From contig WRBO01000010.1 in assembly GCA_009784555.1 (NCBI GenBank), forward strand, positions 1 through 58,939: a stretch of DNA of 58,939 nucleotides. Reading direction: 5' to 3'. The notes beneath the pieces were generated by a model that saw only the letters and a program-made list of their open reading frames with translations, had not been told where the DNA came from and did no database searches. This DNA comes from Bacillota bacterium. GTDB lineage: Bacteria > Bacillota > Clostridia > Christensenellales > UBA1242. How positions within the stretch are numbered: the stretch's first letter is position 1; each line of letters starts with the position of its first letter. The translations under genes were made by a program, and so were the position numbers. Of the stretch, positions 39,090 to 47,280 are shown piece by piece.

Positions 39090-41807
39090 TTACTCGCCGT
39101 ACAATCTCTCGACTTCTTCGCGGGTGATAATCACATCACGGGCCTTTGACCCGTTGCTGGCCGCAACATATCCCATGGACGTCATCGTGTCGATGATTTT
39201 CCCCGCACGACTGAACCCCAGTTGAAATTGCCGTTGGATATTGGAAATAGACACGGTGCGTTGCATGTTATCGTCACGCACAATCCATTTTAATATAGGC
39301 AGGAACGCGGGGTCGGATTGCCCCGCCGCGCGCAACTTGGATTCATCACCGAATGTAATGCCCGCATCGTTGTTGTTGACGGGCGGCCCATTTTTGATAA
39401 TGTCTTCGATGGCCGTGTCAAACTCGGCCTCGTTATTATCGCGAATGTAACACATCACGCGACGCGCCTCGTCGTTTTCGATAAACGCACCTTGGACACG
39501 GGTGGCCCGACCCTCTTTCATAAACAACATGTCACCGCGGCCAACCAACTTCTCGGCCCCGCCGCCATCCATGATGGTTTTACTGTCATGCATACTGCCG
39601 ACCTTGAACGCGATACGGGACGGAAAGTTCGCCTTGATAACACCCGTAATAACATCGGTGGACGGCCGTTGGGTGGCCAAGATAATGTGAATACCACACG
39701 CACGTGCCAACGCCGCCAAAGACTTGATTGCCTCTTCGACGTCTTTCTTGCCGCGGGCGAACAAATCGGCCGCCTCGTCAATAACCATCAATATGTACGG
39801 CATACGTTCCAACGTGCCCGATTGATAGGCCGGCAGGCTCTGGTACATGATGATATTGTTCACGTTGTTTTGTTCCAATAACTCGTAACGGCGGCGCATC
39901 TCGTCGGCCATCCAATTCAACGCGTTGATGGTGTGCGCAACCTCGGACAGGGCCTTTGGCACCAACATATGCGGAATGTCATTGTACATGTTTAACTCGA
40001 CACGTTTCATGTCGACCAACAGCAACTTGACGTCATCGGGATGCGCGCGGAATACAAGGGACGTCAAAATGGTGTTCAGCATAACCGACTTACCCGAACC
40101 GGTCGAACCGGCAATCAACAGGTGCGGCATCGTTGCCAAATCGGTCACAATCATTTCGTCGTTAATGTTTTTACCAATACAACATGCCAGGGGCGATTTG
40201 TGATTCATAAATTCCTGGGATTTCAACAGGTCTTTTATCGACACCATTCCGACCTTTGCGTTCGGAACCTCGACCCCTATCGCGTTCTTTCCCTCGATGG
40301 TTGTTTCGATACGGATGTTCTGACTGCCTAATACGTAACCCAGGTCCTGTTCCAATCGCGTAACATCCGCAACACGTGTTCCCGTCGCCAACTGGATTTC
40401 ATAACGGGTAATCGCGGGCGCAACGATGTAATTCATGACCTTTGCATTGACCTCGAACTCTTTTAATTTATTGTTCAAAAGTTCCTGCTTTGCAATCGCC
40501 TCGCTCTCGTCTGGGTGGCCACTTGACTCTGTCCTCACCAAATCAATCGGAGGCTTGTTATAACGCGCGCGCTTGTACGCCTTTTGACGTTTGGCCGATG
40601 ATGTATCAATCTCTAACTGGGCCCCGCGTCCCGCCATCTCGAACGAACTGCCTCGGTCAATGATGCTGATTGGTGGCGGCGGTGGGGGTGGCGGTGTGTT
40701 ATCCGAAAAGTCTGGCCGTGGTGTATTTGGATAAGATGTGAACGGCGGAGGCGTATATGCGGGTGTCTGCGGCGGTGTATATGGTTGCGGTTGTGAAAAC
40801 AATCCCGTCGGCGGTTGGTATGGCTGTGGTTGAACATATGGCTCGGGCGTGAACAGCGGCGATTGCGCGGCCGCGGTTTCGTGTGCCTTTGTTGAACTTA
40901 ACATCGGCTTGTAATTCGGCCCCAAATCGTAATACAGGGGCGACAACCCATTTGCCGCGGCTCCCTGTGCCCCGTTCATTTGTGCCAACCCATTGTTATA
41001 CGCATTCGCGGCATTGGTCGACCATTGGTTAATTTGGTCGATTGAATCACGCGGTGGCAACTCTGCCATTGTCAATGGTTGGTCATATTCCGTCACCGCG
41101 TTACCGCCCTTGCGTCGCGTGTCGGTATCGGGGATTAATCCCAACAAACTCTTGTTGCGGTCGTGCTGGCGGCGGGATTGCTTTTCAATCAATTCTTGGT
41201 ACGTTGCCTCTAACCGTGCATCCAACGTTCCCTCTTTGGTTTGGGCGACATGCATCACCTCGAACTCTTCGACAATTTTCGGCAACTTCTTTATCACTTT
41301 GTTCTCGCCGACACTGGTAACTATATAGGTCGTCAGGAACGCCGCAACGATAACAAATTTTACGCCCAGGACAATTAACGACCCCTCTAAAAAAAACACA
41401 GCATGCATAATGTACGCGGGAATTCCGAACACCAATCCCCCAGGGGTTTGTGTTCCCCATTTACCCGCCAAATACTCGCCAAAGTATTGCTCGCCCAAAT
41501 TCGTATGTGTAAAGGCAATGTGCATGGCGGTGAACACGCAAAATATCAACATGCCACTTAATGCGACGTAACGTTTGTTCAACCTAAACTTCTTGCGCTT
41601 GTGCAATGCCAAGCCGATGAAAAACGCGGCCTTTGCCAATGCGAATGCGTACACACCAAACACGGCGAAAAAGAACACGGAAACAAAAAATCCGGGCAAC
41701 GCGACCATCATCAACAAAATAACTATGGCCGCGACCATGACGATTATCCCTGCCCTGTTTGGCTTTGCGGCCCGACCGCGCGCCCGATAAATTGGTTGTT
41801 CCAACAT
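39090..41807 (-). CDS. ftsK: DNA translocase FtsK/SpoIIIE
   Basis: Hexameric ATP-driven DNA pump that clears chromosome from the division or sporulation septum; about 905 aa. Four membrane segments in residues 20-165, a linker rich in Pro, Gln and Tyr (350-410), then the motor with Walker A GSTGSGKSVML (about 585) and Walker B LLLVDMKRVELN, DEAADLF, and a C-terminal winged-helix gamma domain (QRTVSISNIQRQFQLGFSRAGKII in part) that reads polar DNA motifs. Start MLEQPIY is chosen because a full promoter ends 6 nt upstream. Division or sporulation form cannot be distinguished; only one copy is in the window. Confidence 0.95.
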   Translation of the reverse strand: MLEQPIYRARGRAAKPNRAGIIVMVAAIVILLMMVALPGFFVSVFFFAVFGVYAFALAKAAFFIGLALHKRKKFRLNKRYVALSGMLIFCVFTAMHIAFTHTNLGEQYFGEYLAGKWGTQTPGGLVFGIPAYIMHAVFFLEGSLIVLGVKFVIVAAFLTTYIVTSVGENKVIKKLPKIVEEFEVMHVAQTKEGTLDARLEATYQELIEKQSRRQHDRNKSLLGLIPDTDTRRKGGNAVTEYDQPLTMAELPPRDSIDQINQWSTNAANAYNNGLAQMNGAQGAAANGLSPLYYDLGPNYKPMLSSTKAHETAAAQSPLFTPEPYVQPQPYQPPTGLFSQPQPYTPPQTPAYTPPPFTSYPNTPRPDFSDNTPPPPPPPPISIIDRGSSFEMAGRGAQLEIDTSSAKRQKAYKRARYNKPPIDLVRTESSGHPDESEAIAKQELLNNKLKEFEVNAKVMNYIVAPAITRYEIQLATGTRVADVTRLEQDLGYVLGSQNIRIETTIEGKNAIGVEVPNAKVGMVSIKDLLKSQEFMNHKSPLACCIGKNINDEMIVTDLATMPHLLIAGSTGSGKSVMLNTILTSLVFRAHPDDVKLLLVDMKRVELNMYNDIPHMLVPKALSEVAHTINALNWMADEMRRRYELLEQNNVNNIIMYQSLPAYQSGTLERMPYILMVIDEAADLFARGKKDVEEAIKSLAALARACGIHIILATQRPSTDVITGVIKANFPSRIAFKVGSMHDSKTIMDGGGAEKLVGRGDMLFMKEGRATRVQGAFIENDEARRVMCYIRDNNEAEFDTAIEDIIKNGPPVNNNDAGITFGDESKLRAAGQSDPAFLPILKWIVRDDNMQRTVSISNIQRQFQLGFSRAGKIIDTMTSMGYVAASNGSKARDVIITREEVERLYGE

Positions 41808-41813
41808 AGTTAA

Positions 41814-41842
41814 AGCATACACCTCATCACGATTATAGACAA
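41814..41842 (-). promoter_or_regulatory. Leaderless promoter of ftsK
   Basis: -35 TTGTCT (41837-41842), 17-bp spacer, -10 TATGCT (41814-41819), 6 nt to ATG. Confidence 0.77.
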
Positions 41843-41852
41843 ATGATTATAG

Positions 41853-41880
41853 TTGTCTTTTCCATCATAAAGAGTATACT
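41853..41880 (+). promoter_or_regulatory. Promoter of the M16 peptidase gene, probably leaderless
   Basis: -35 TTGTCT (41853-41858), 16-bp spacer, -10 TATACT (41875-41880), 6 nt (AGTGAG) to ATG. Confidence 0.7.
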
Positions 41881-41886
41881 AGTGAG

Positions 41887-43158
41887 ATGGAAAATGTAAT
41901 AAAAACGTACCCTTGTGGTCTGCGCCTGATTGTGCGCAACATGCCAAATTTCAAGAGTGTCAGCACCAATGTCTACCTCTGTGCGGGCAGTCGTGACGAG
42001 GAAATCAACGAACACGGCCTGGCACACTTTGTTGAACATATGTTGTTCAAAGGAACCAAAACCCGCACGGCCGAGGAAATCGCCGAGACCCTGGACGGCC
42101 TGGGTATCGACGTGAATGCCTTTACGTCAAAGGACGCGACGTGTTATTGGACACGCGGCCTGCGTTCAAACATGGACGTGTGTGCGGATATCCTGTCGGA
42201 CATGTATTTCAACAATAAATTCAGCGACGAGGATTTTTTCAAAGAAGCCGAGGTCATCGTCCAGGAAATCATCATGCACGAAGACGACCCGCGCAGCTCC
42301 ATGTTCGACCTGGCGCGCGAAACGTTTTACGCGGGCACCCCGTTGGGCCATGACATCGCGGGCACGACCGAGGACATTCGGCGTTACAAACCGGACGACG
42401 TCCGTAACTTTATCAAAAAGCACTATGTCGCGCCAAAGACAATTATCTCGTACGCGGGCGACATTACCGTAGGCGAGGCCGAGGCATTGGTCGAAAAATA
42501 CTTTCTGCCCCACTTTTCCGGGACGGCCAAACCACGGATAAAGGACACGTCGACCGACCTTATCCTGCGCCCTAAACAATCGGCGGTGACAAAGGTCAAG
42601 GATATTGAACAACACAACGTCACCATCTTTTGGCCGACGACCAACAACGTGCACGACGACCGATATGCGTGGGCGTATATTTACGAAATTCTGGGCGGAG
42701 GGATGAGCAGCCGTTTGTTCCTCTCGGTGCGCGAGAAGTTGGGTCTGGTATACACCATTTCGGGTGGGGTGTCGATGGCCGACATCGGCGGGTATTTTTA
42801 CGTATGGTTTTCATGTACGCCCGACAACACGGAAAAGGTATTAAAGACAATTGCCAGCGAAATTGAACGGTTCAAAACCGAGGGGCCAACAGCCGAAGAA
42901 ATGGAAAAGGTTCGCAATCAAAGAATGGCCAGCGAGATGTTCAGCGCGGAGAATGTGACAAGTACCAATGGGCGCAACGTAGGCAGCCTGGCCGAATTCA
43001 ACCACATCAAAACGCCCGAGGAATATTTGGCGTGTATCAATGCGGTGACGGTGGCGGATGTCAATCGCGTGGCGAATGAATTTTTGAACTATGACAACAT
43101 CGTCGTGGCCTCGGTGGGCCGTACCTTTGACGTCAAACCCCTCAAAATTCTTAAATAA
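41887..43158 (+). CDS. M16 family zinc metallopeptidase (YmxG/MPP-like)
   Basis: 423 aa. Inverted zinc motif HFVEHMLFKGT (HxxEH, about residue 48) and the downstream Glu in EAEVIVQEIIMHEDDP (about 125); the second M16 domain contains the Gly-rich SSRLFLSVREKLGLVYTI (in part). This is the form close to mitochondrial processing peptidase beta, often near dpa or polynucleotide phosphorylase genes in Firmicutes. Substrate unknown. Divergent from ftsK. Confidence 0.92.
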   Translation: MENVIKTYPCGLRLIVRNMPNFKSVSTNVYLCAGSRDEEINEHGLAHFVEHMLFKGTKTRTAEEIAETLDGLGIDVNAFTSKDATCYWTRGLRSNMDVCADILSDMYFNNKFSDEDFFKEAEVIVQEIIMHEDDPRSSMFDLARETFYAGTPLGHDIAGTTEDIRRYKPDDVRNFIKKHYVAPKTIISYAGDITVGEAEALVEKYFLPHFSGTAKPRIKDTSTDLILRPKQSAVTKVKDIEQHNVTIFWPTTNNVHDDRYAWAYIYEILGGGMSSRLFLSVREKLGLVYTISGGVSMADIGGYFYVWFSCTPDNTEKVLKTIASEIERFKTEGPTAEEMEKVRNQRMASEMFSAENVTSTNGRNVGSLAEFNHIKTPEEYLACINAVTVADVNRVANEFLNYDNIVVASVGRTFDVKPLKILK

Positions 43159-43185
43159 TTAAACAAAGGCCGAATAACTGGTAAC

Positions 43186-43324
43186 GCCGCCTTGCAGGGA
43201 AAACTAACTTTCCTTGCCTGCGGAGGAAAAAGGACCGCCAAGAAGCAAACAATAAAAGGCGGCTTGCGTGGCAGGCCACTTTTTCTGGTCCTCGGCTACG
43301 TAAAGTTGTTGTTCCCTCGGCGGC
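43186..43324. repeat. Long imperfect palindrome repeat, copy B
   Basis: Starts GCCGCCTTGCAGGGAAAACT and ends GTTGTTCCCTCGGCGGC: the element in the opposite orientation to copies A and C. Inner segments CTGCGGAGGAAAAAGGACC and CTTTTTCTGGTCCTCGGC match them. It lies just past the M16 gene. Confidence 0.78.
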
Positions 43325-43366
43325 TCTTCCCCATCCGTTATGTGCAATACACATAAACATACCCCA

Positions 43367-43385
43367 ATGGGTAATTTTTACCCAT
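43367..43385. promoter_or_regulatory. Palindromic operator ATGGGTAA-TTT-TTACCCAT
   Basis: Perfect 8-bp inverted repeat about 40 bp before the 43424 gene, overlapping a CATACT -10-like box. Typical of a dimeric repressor site. Confidence 0.6.
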
Positions 43386-43423
43386 ACTGACACAGACATG
43401 TAAATAGGAGCTACATTGCAATC

Positions 43424-43657
43424 ATGAACGAACTAGACCAATACACCGAAGACCTGCACGAATTTTCACAAGCCATGGCTCGTATAGAAAAAATCGCCGA
43501 TTCACTCGGCATAACTCTTAAATCGCTATGTGTCGATTTCACCTCCGCCCGCTTCATGGTTGACTATCTCTATGGTTACATCGACTGTATGCTGGCGAAT
43601 AACTTACGGCCGCCGAGGGAACAACAACTTTACGTAGCCGAGGACCAGAGAAAATGA
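43424..43657 (+). CDS. Small helical protein, 77 aa, with repeat-encoded tail
   Basis: MNELDQYTEDLHEFSQAMARIE start; AGGAG lies 13 nt before the ATG, longer than ideal. The block LYGYIDCMLANN resembles LKGYVQCMADRQ of the 16784 protein, so they may be distant paralogues. The last 17 residues (LRPPREQQLYVAEDQRK) are encoded by palindrome copy C, which has inserted at or replaced the original C-terminus. Confidence 0.55.
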   Translation: MNELDQYTEDLHEFSQAMARIEKIADSLGITLKSLCVDFTSARFMVDYLYGYIDCMLANNLRPPREQQLYVAEDQRK

Positions 43658-43749
43658 CCTACCCATTTATTAAACTTTGACCACCACGATACATGGTGGT
43701 CTTTTCTCCTCCGCAGGCAAGGAAAGTTAGTTTTCCCTGCAAGGCGGCC
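43608..43749. repeat. Long imperfect palindrome repeat, copy C
   Basis: Starts GGCCGCCGAGGGAACAACAA and ends TTTTCCCTGCAAGGCGGCC, the most complete ends of the family. The centre differs from copies A and B and contains its own stem GACCACCA/TGGTGGTC. It supplies the 3' end of the 43424 frame. A 17-bp fragment of the right end (TTCCCTGCAAGGCGGCC) recurs at 44600-44616. Confidence 0.8.
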
Positions 43750-43776
43750 CTCAAGAAAAAAAACTTGTCTTTTTTT

Positions 43777-43817
43777 GTCAGTAACCCCCTTGCACAAAAA
43801 AATCCCCATGTTACCTT
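43777..43817 (+). promoter_or_regulatory. Repeated promoter module, copy 3 (drives the DUF6291-like gene)
   Basis: TGTCAGTAACCCCCTTG, -35 TTGCAC (43790-43795), 16 bp, -10 TACCTT (43812-43817), followed by CCATGTTACC at the -10 and GGAGG before the ATG. Same block as 7857-7903 and 16456-16503, but the palindrome is imperfect here. Confidence 0.65.
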
Positions 43818-43837
43818 GGGGGTACAAAGGAGGTTCT

Positions 43838-44578
43838 ATGACCAACCAAACACATTCCTCCACAAATGAAACACACACGGAAACCATCACAAACGAAACA
43901 ATCATCCCCCGCGACGCCTTTGCATTCCAACGTGAATTCTTTGATGTAACCGCCGACCTGCCCCCCGAACTATTCAAAGCCGTCATCACCGCCCTATGTA
44001 ACTATGCACTCAACGGGGAACTCTCGGGCACCGAAACCGCTGAAACAAACTACATAATCGAACCACTACTGGAAAATATCGATGCCCGCATCAAACGCTA
44101 TGACCAATGTGTCGAAAACGGAAAAAAAGGCAAAGAGTTCGGATATCTCGGTGCCGCATTCGGACACCTCGGCGCGGAATTCGGAAAACTCGGCGGCCGC
44201 CCTCGAAAAACCCCCCCCAACGAAAATTACAAAAGCAATAACCCCCCCCAGGGCTTCGCCTTCGGGCCAAACGCTCGTCCTGCGGACTCGGCCCGAACTA
44301 TTACGGATGATTATACTGAAAATTCTCACGAGAACGACCACTCAATCTACACCCTCTCCCAAACGGAACAGGTAAACACCGCCCACGACTGGGATGACGA
44401 CATGCAAATCGAACTTGCTGTCCGAAAACTCCTATTCGGCCACACCGTACCTACCTACATCGTAAAAAATGGCCGCCTAATCAAAACCCGCTACTATCCG
44501 CCGAACTTCCGACTACTCCATCATTACTTTAACGGCACGCTAGACCTAAATCCTTATGAAAAACAAACCACGGCATAA
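43838..44578 (+). CDS. DUF6291-like protein interrupted in frame by the double poly-C repeat
   Basis: 246 aa; ATG after AAAGGAGGTTCT. The N-terminal half (FQREFFDVTADLPPELFKAVITALCNYALNG, RIKRYDQCVENGKKG, GGRPRKTP in parts) fits the DUF6291 family found in prophages and other mobile elements. Residues about 128-158 (PPNENYKSNNPPQGFAFGPNARPADSART in parts) are encoded by the poly-C repeat. The C-terminal part (ELAVRKLLFGHTVPTYIVKNGRL) resumes normal sequence. Two C8 tracts in the frame make it prone to frameshift. Role unknown. Confidence 0.7.
   Translation: MTNQTHSSTNETHTETITNETIIPRDAFAFQREFFDVTADLPPELFKAVITALCNYALNGELSGTETAETNYIIEPLLENIDARIKRYDQCVENGKKGKEFGYLGAAFGHLGAEFGKLGGRPRKTPPNENYKSNNPPQGFAFGPNARPADSARTITDDYTENSHENDHSIYTLSQTEQVNTAHDWDDDMQIELAVRKLLFGHTVPTYIVKNGRLIKTRYYPPNFRLLHHYFNGTLDLNPYEKQTTA
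44205..44310 (+). repeat. Dispersed double poly-C repeat, copy 4 (in frame inside a gene)
   Basis: C8 at 44211-44218 and 44242-44249 separated by 23 nt, then GGGCTTCGCCTTCGGGCC and inverted GGCCCGAAC. It lies wholly inside the DUF6291-like gene and keeps its frame. Confidence 0.78.
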
Positions 44579-44619
44579 TGGAAACGGCTATACTTGTAAT
44601 TCCCTGCAAGGCGGCCGTC

Positions 44620-45219
44620 CTACCCTATCACCGCCGACACCGATTGCACCGAGAGGCCGCGGGTTAGGAAATCGTCCAGGATTTGGGGCAATATCGCAAC
44701 CTCGGACGGGGAAATTTTGATGATGTCCCCCGCCATCACCGCTTGCCATTGTTCGATGGTGCGCGACCACATTATCGTCGTGTACCCCATGGACTCGGCC
44801 GTGCGCAACGTGCCCCGCGTGTATGACCCATTCGGCGGCGTGAACAACGTCGTGCGCGCACCCAAAATGCCATACAAAATCGTGTGCGTGTCGCCGATGT
44901 TTGCTCCTGCGTTGCCTATTTCATTGTGAACGGCAATTTGGCGCACCATGTTCATATTGCGCAGGGCGAACGCATCATTAACAAAAAACGTCGCCGCCGC
45001 CCCGCGTTCGGCAAGGGTATTCATCAGGGATTCGATTTGCGCCCCCCCACCGTCCACAACAACCATCATTGCAACGGCATTGCGATCGCGGTGGCCGTTG
45101 CGCATCGGCGCGGACACGGTCAAAAACACGCCCGACAAATCGGCCGAGAACACAACCACCGCCAACCCAACCAGCACAAAAGCAATACAGGAATTAGCAA
45201 TTACGGACACACGTTTCAT
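44620..45219 (-). CDS. Polysaccharide deacetylase-like protein with degenerate active site
   Basis: 199 aa, N-terminal membrane anchor (ANSCIAFVLVGLAVVVF), then a NodB fold resembling PdaB-type sporulation deacetylases (GAAATFFVND, HNEIGNAG, GARTTLFTPPNGSY, MGYTTIMWS). Catalytic TFDDG reads VVDGG, the metal motif HxxxH reads HNEIGNAGAN with the second His lost, and RxPxG reads TPPNG. It is probably not a deacetylase and may be structural. It starts 20 nt after the alaS stop. Confidence 0.72.
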   Translation of the reverse strand: MKRVSVIANSCIAFVLVGLAVVVFSADLSGVFLTVSAPMRNGHRDRNAVAMMVVVDGGGAQIESLMNTLAERGAAATFFVNDAFALRNMNMVRQIAVHNEIGNAGANIGDTHTILYGILGARTTLFTPPNGSYTRGTLRTAESMGYTTIMWSRTIEQWQAVMAGDIIKISPSEVAILPQILDDFLTRGLSVQSVSAVIG

Positions 45220-45239
45220 GTCACATTATATGTTTGGTG

Positions 45240-47009
45240 TTATTGCAAAATTGCCTTGATGCGGCGGATTCCCGCGGCGACCGATTCTTCCTTGATAATT
45301 TTGAAGGTTCCCAATTCGGTCGTGTTGTCCACGTGCGGCCCGCCACAGAGCTCGTGGCTGTAATCCCCCATTCGGTACACCTTGACCATTTCGCCGTATT
45401 TGTCGCCAAACACGCCGATTGCGCCACTCTGTTTGGCTTCCTCGTATTTCATTAATTCAAATGATATGGGCAGTTTTTGCGATATCGCGTCGTTGACCAT
45501 GTCTTCGATTACGCGCAGTTCGTCGGGCATCATTTTGTGGTCCAGGTTAAAATCAAAGCGCAGGCGTTCGGGCGTGATGTTGCTGCCCTTTTGATTTACG
45601 TGATTACCATACACGCGGCGCAGGGATTCAAGGAGGAGGTGGGCCGCAGTGTGCAGTTTAACCGTCTCGCCCGATGTGTCGGCCAGACCGCCTTTGAACG
45701 CGCCGACGTTGGCCGTTTTGGATGCCGCCGCGTGTTTTTCCCGCGCGGCCGCGTATTCGTCCATGTTTATGGTCAGGCCGCGCTCGGTCGCCAGTTCGGT
45801 GGTCAGTTCGATTGGAAAGCCGTATGTTTCGTACAGGCGGAATGCGGTCTTGCCCGGCATTTCGGTTGTTTTGATGTGGGTCACGACCTTGTCGAATTCG
45901 CGCAGACCCTGTTGCAGGGTTTTGTCGAACTTGCCGACTTCCTCCATAAACACGCGCACAATCATTTCGCGGTTGGTTCGTAACTCGGGATATGATTCGC
46001 CCAACGTTCCCATGAACGAGTCAATCAGGCCCGCATAGATGTCGTTCGGGCAGCCCAGTTTATGTGCCATTCGCACGGCGCGGCGCATCAGGCGGCGCAG
46101 AACATAGCCCCCCCCCGTGTTACACGGGGTTACACCGTCCGAGATGATTATCATTGCGGCGCGGACGTGTTCGGCAACAACGCGGACGGCGTTCATGTCG
46201 ATTTCATTCGTTGCGGTGTCTTTGATTAGTTTGATTGCGGGGACAAAGAGTTCGGTGTCGTATACGCTCTTTTTACCTTGTGACAGGCACAGGAGGCGTT
46301 CAAGGCCCATGCCCGTGTCTACGTTTTGTTGTTTGGCGGGGACGGCGCGCTCGCCCGCGTTGTGGATTACATATTGCATGTAAACATCGTTGCCGATTTC
46401 CACAAATCGTCCGCACGAGCATGACGGGTTGCAATCGGGGCCGCATGCGCCGGGTTTTAGTTCCATGAACATTTCGCTGTCGGGGCCGCATGGACCGGTT
46501 CCAGATGGCAGTTGCCACCAGTTTTCGGATTTAGGCAGGAAGAATATACGTTCGGAGGGGATGCCCATGTCAAGCCAGAACCGTTCGCATTCGATGTCGC
46601 GTGGTGCGATGTCGTCGCCCTCGAAACATGTGACATAGATACGTTCGGGGTCGATACCCAGGTATTTTTTGTCGGTGAGGAATTCATAACTCCATGCGGT
46701 TTTTTCGCGTTTGAAGTAATCACCCAGCGACCAGTTCCCCATCATTTCAAAAAATGTGAGGTGGGTTGCGTCTCCGACCTCTTCTATGTCACCCGTTCGG
46801 ATGCATTTTTGCACGTTGGCCAGGCGGACGCCCGCGGGGTGTGCCTCGCCCATTAAATATGGTACCAGGGGGTGCATGCCGCTGTTTATAAATAGGACAC
46901 TGGCATCGTTTTCGGGCACCACAGATGCCGAAGGGATTATTGCGTGTCCGCGTTCGCGGTAAAAGTCCAGCCACATGTCGCGCAGTTGTTTATAGTTGAG
47001 TTTTTTCAT
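45240..47009 (-). CDS. alaS: Alanine-tRNA ligase lacking the C-Ala domain
   Basis: Class II synthetase, 589 aa against about 875 in most bacteria. Catalytic domain with FINSGMHPLVPYLMG and GDYFKREKTAWSYEFLT, GGGYVLRRLMRRAVR, and the editing domain with HTAAHLL (HxxxH) and CGGPHV (CxxxH). The protein ends just after the editing domain, so the oligomerising DHHA1/C-Ala part is absent. Such short forms are known in some bacteria with reduced AlaRS. A TATAAT box ends 6 nt before the ATG; no Shine-Dalgarno. Confidence 0.95.
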   Translation of the reverse strand: MKKLNYKQLRDMWLDFYRERGHAIIPSASVVPENDASVLFINSGMHPLVPYLMGEAHPAGVRLANVQKCIRTGDIEEVGDATHLTFFEMMGNWSLGDYFKREKTAWSYEFLTDKKYLGIDPERIYVTCFEGDDIAPRDIECERFWLDMGIPSERIFFLPKSENWWQLPSGTGPCGPDSEMFMELKPGACGPDCNPSCSCGRFVEIGNDVYMQYVIHNAGERAVPAKQQNVDTGMGLERLLCLSQGKKSVYDTELFVPAIKLIKDTATNEIDMNAVRVVAEHVRAAMIIISDGVTPCNTGGGYVLRRLMRRAVRMAHKLGCPNDIYAGLIDSFMGTLGESYPELRTNREMIVRVFMEEVGKFDKTLQQGLREFDKVVTHIKTTEMPGKTAFRLYETYGFPIELTTELATERGLTINMDEYAAAREKHAAASKTANVGAFKGGLADTSGETVKLHTAAHLLLESLRRVYGNHVNQKGSNITPERLRFDFNLDHKMMPDELRVIEDMVNDAISQKLPISFELMKYEEAKQSGAIGVFGDKYGEMVKVYRMGDYSHELCGGPHVDNTTELGTFKIIKEESVAAGIRRIKAILQ

Positions 47010-47015
47010 AGTGGA

Positions 47016-47021
47016 ATTATA
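47016..47021 (-). promoter_or_regulatory. -10 box of alaS (leaderless)
   Basis: TATAAT 6 nt before the alaS ATG. The -35 is weak (TTACAC about 20 bp up). Confidence 0.6.
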
Positions 47022-47052
47022 GCATAAAGGCGGTTGGTTGGTGTAACTAAAA

Positions 47053-47259
47053 TTATTGTGCTTTTTCGGTTTCGGCCTCTGTGCGGTGGGCCAAGAGTGC
47101 CTTTGCGACTTTTATTTGCGTCGCGCTTGTTTCTGTGGGGCCGCCGCACCACAAATCCGACTTTGTAAAGTCTTCTAGCAATTCATTTGACCATGGTGTC
47201 ATTGTTTGCAGTAATTGTGCTTCCTCGTCGTCGTGTTGTGGTATGCCGTTTGTATCCAT
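47053..47259 (-). CDS. Unknown small acidic protein, 68 aa
   Basis: MDTNGIPQHDDEEAQLL start; AAGGAG lies 11 nt before. Soluble, helical C-terminus (QIKVAKALLAHRTEAETEKAQ in part). It follows the NYN-domain gene by 21 nt and is probably co-transcribed with it. No family recognised. Confidence 0.5.
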   Translation of the reverse strand: MDTNGIPQHDDEEAQLLQTMTPWSNELLEDFTKSDLWCGGPTETSATQIKVAKALLAHRTEAETEKAQ

Positions 47260-47280
47260 AATCGATTAGCTCCTTTAATA

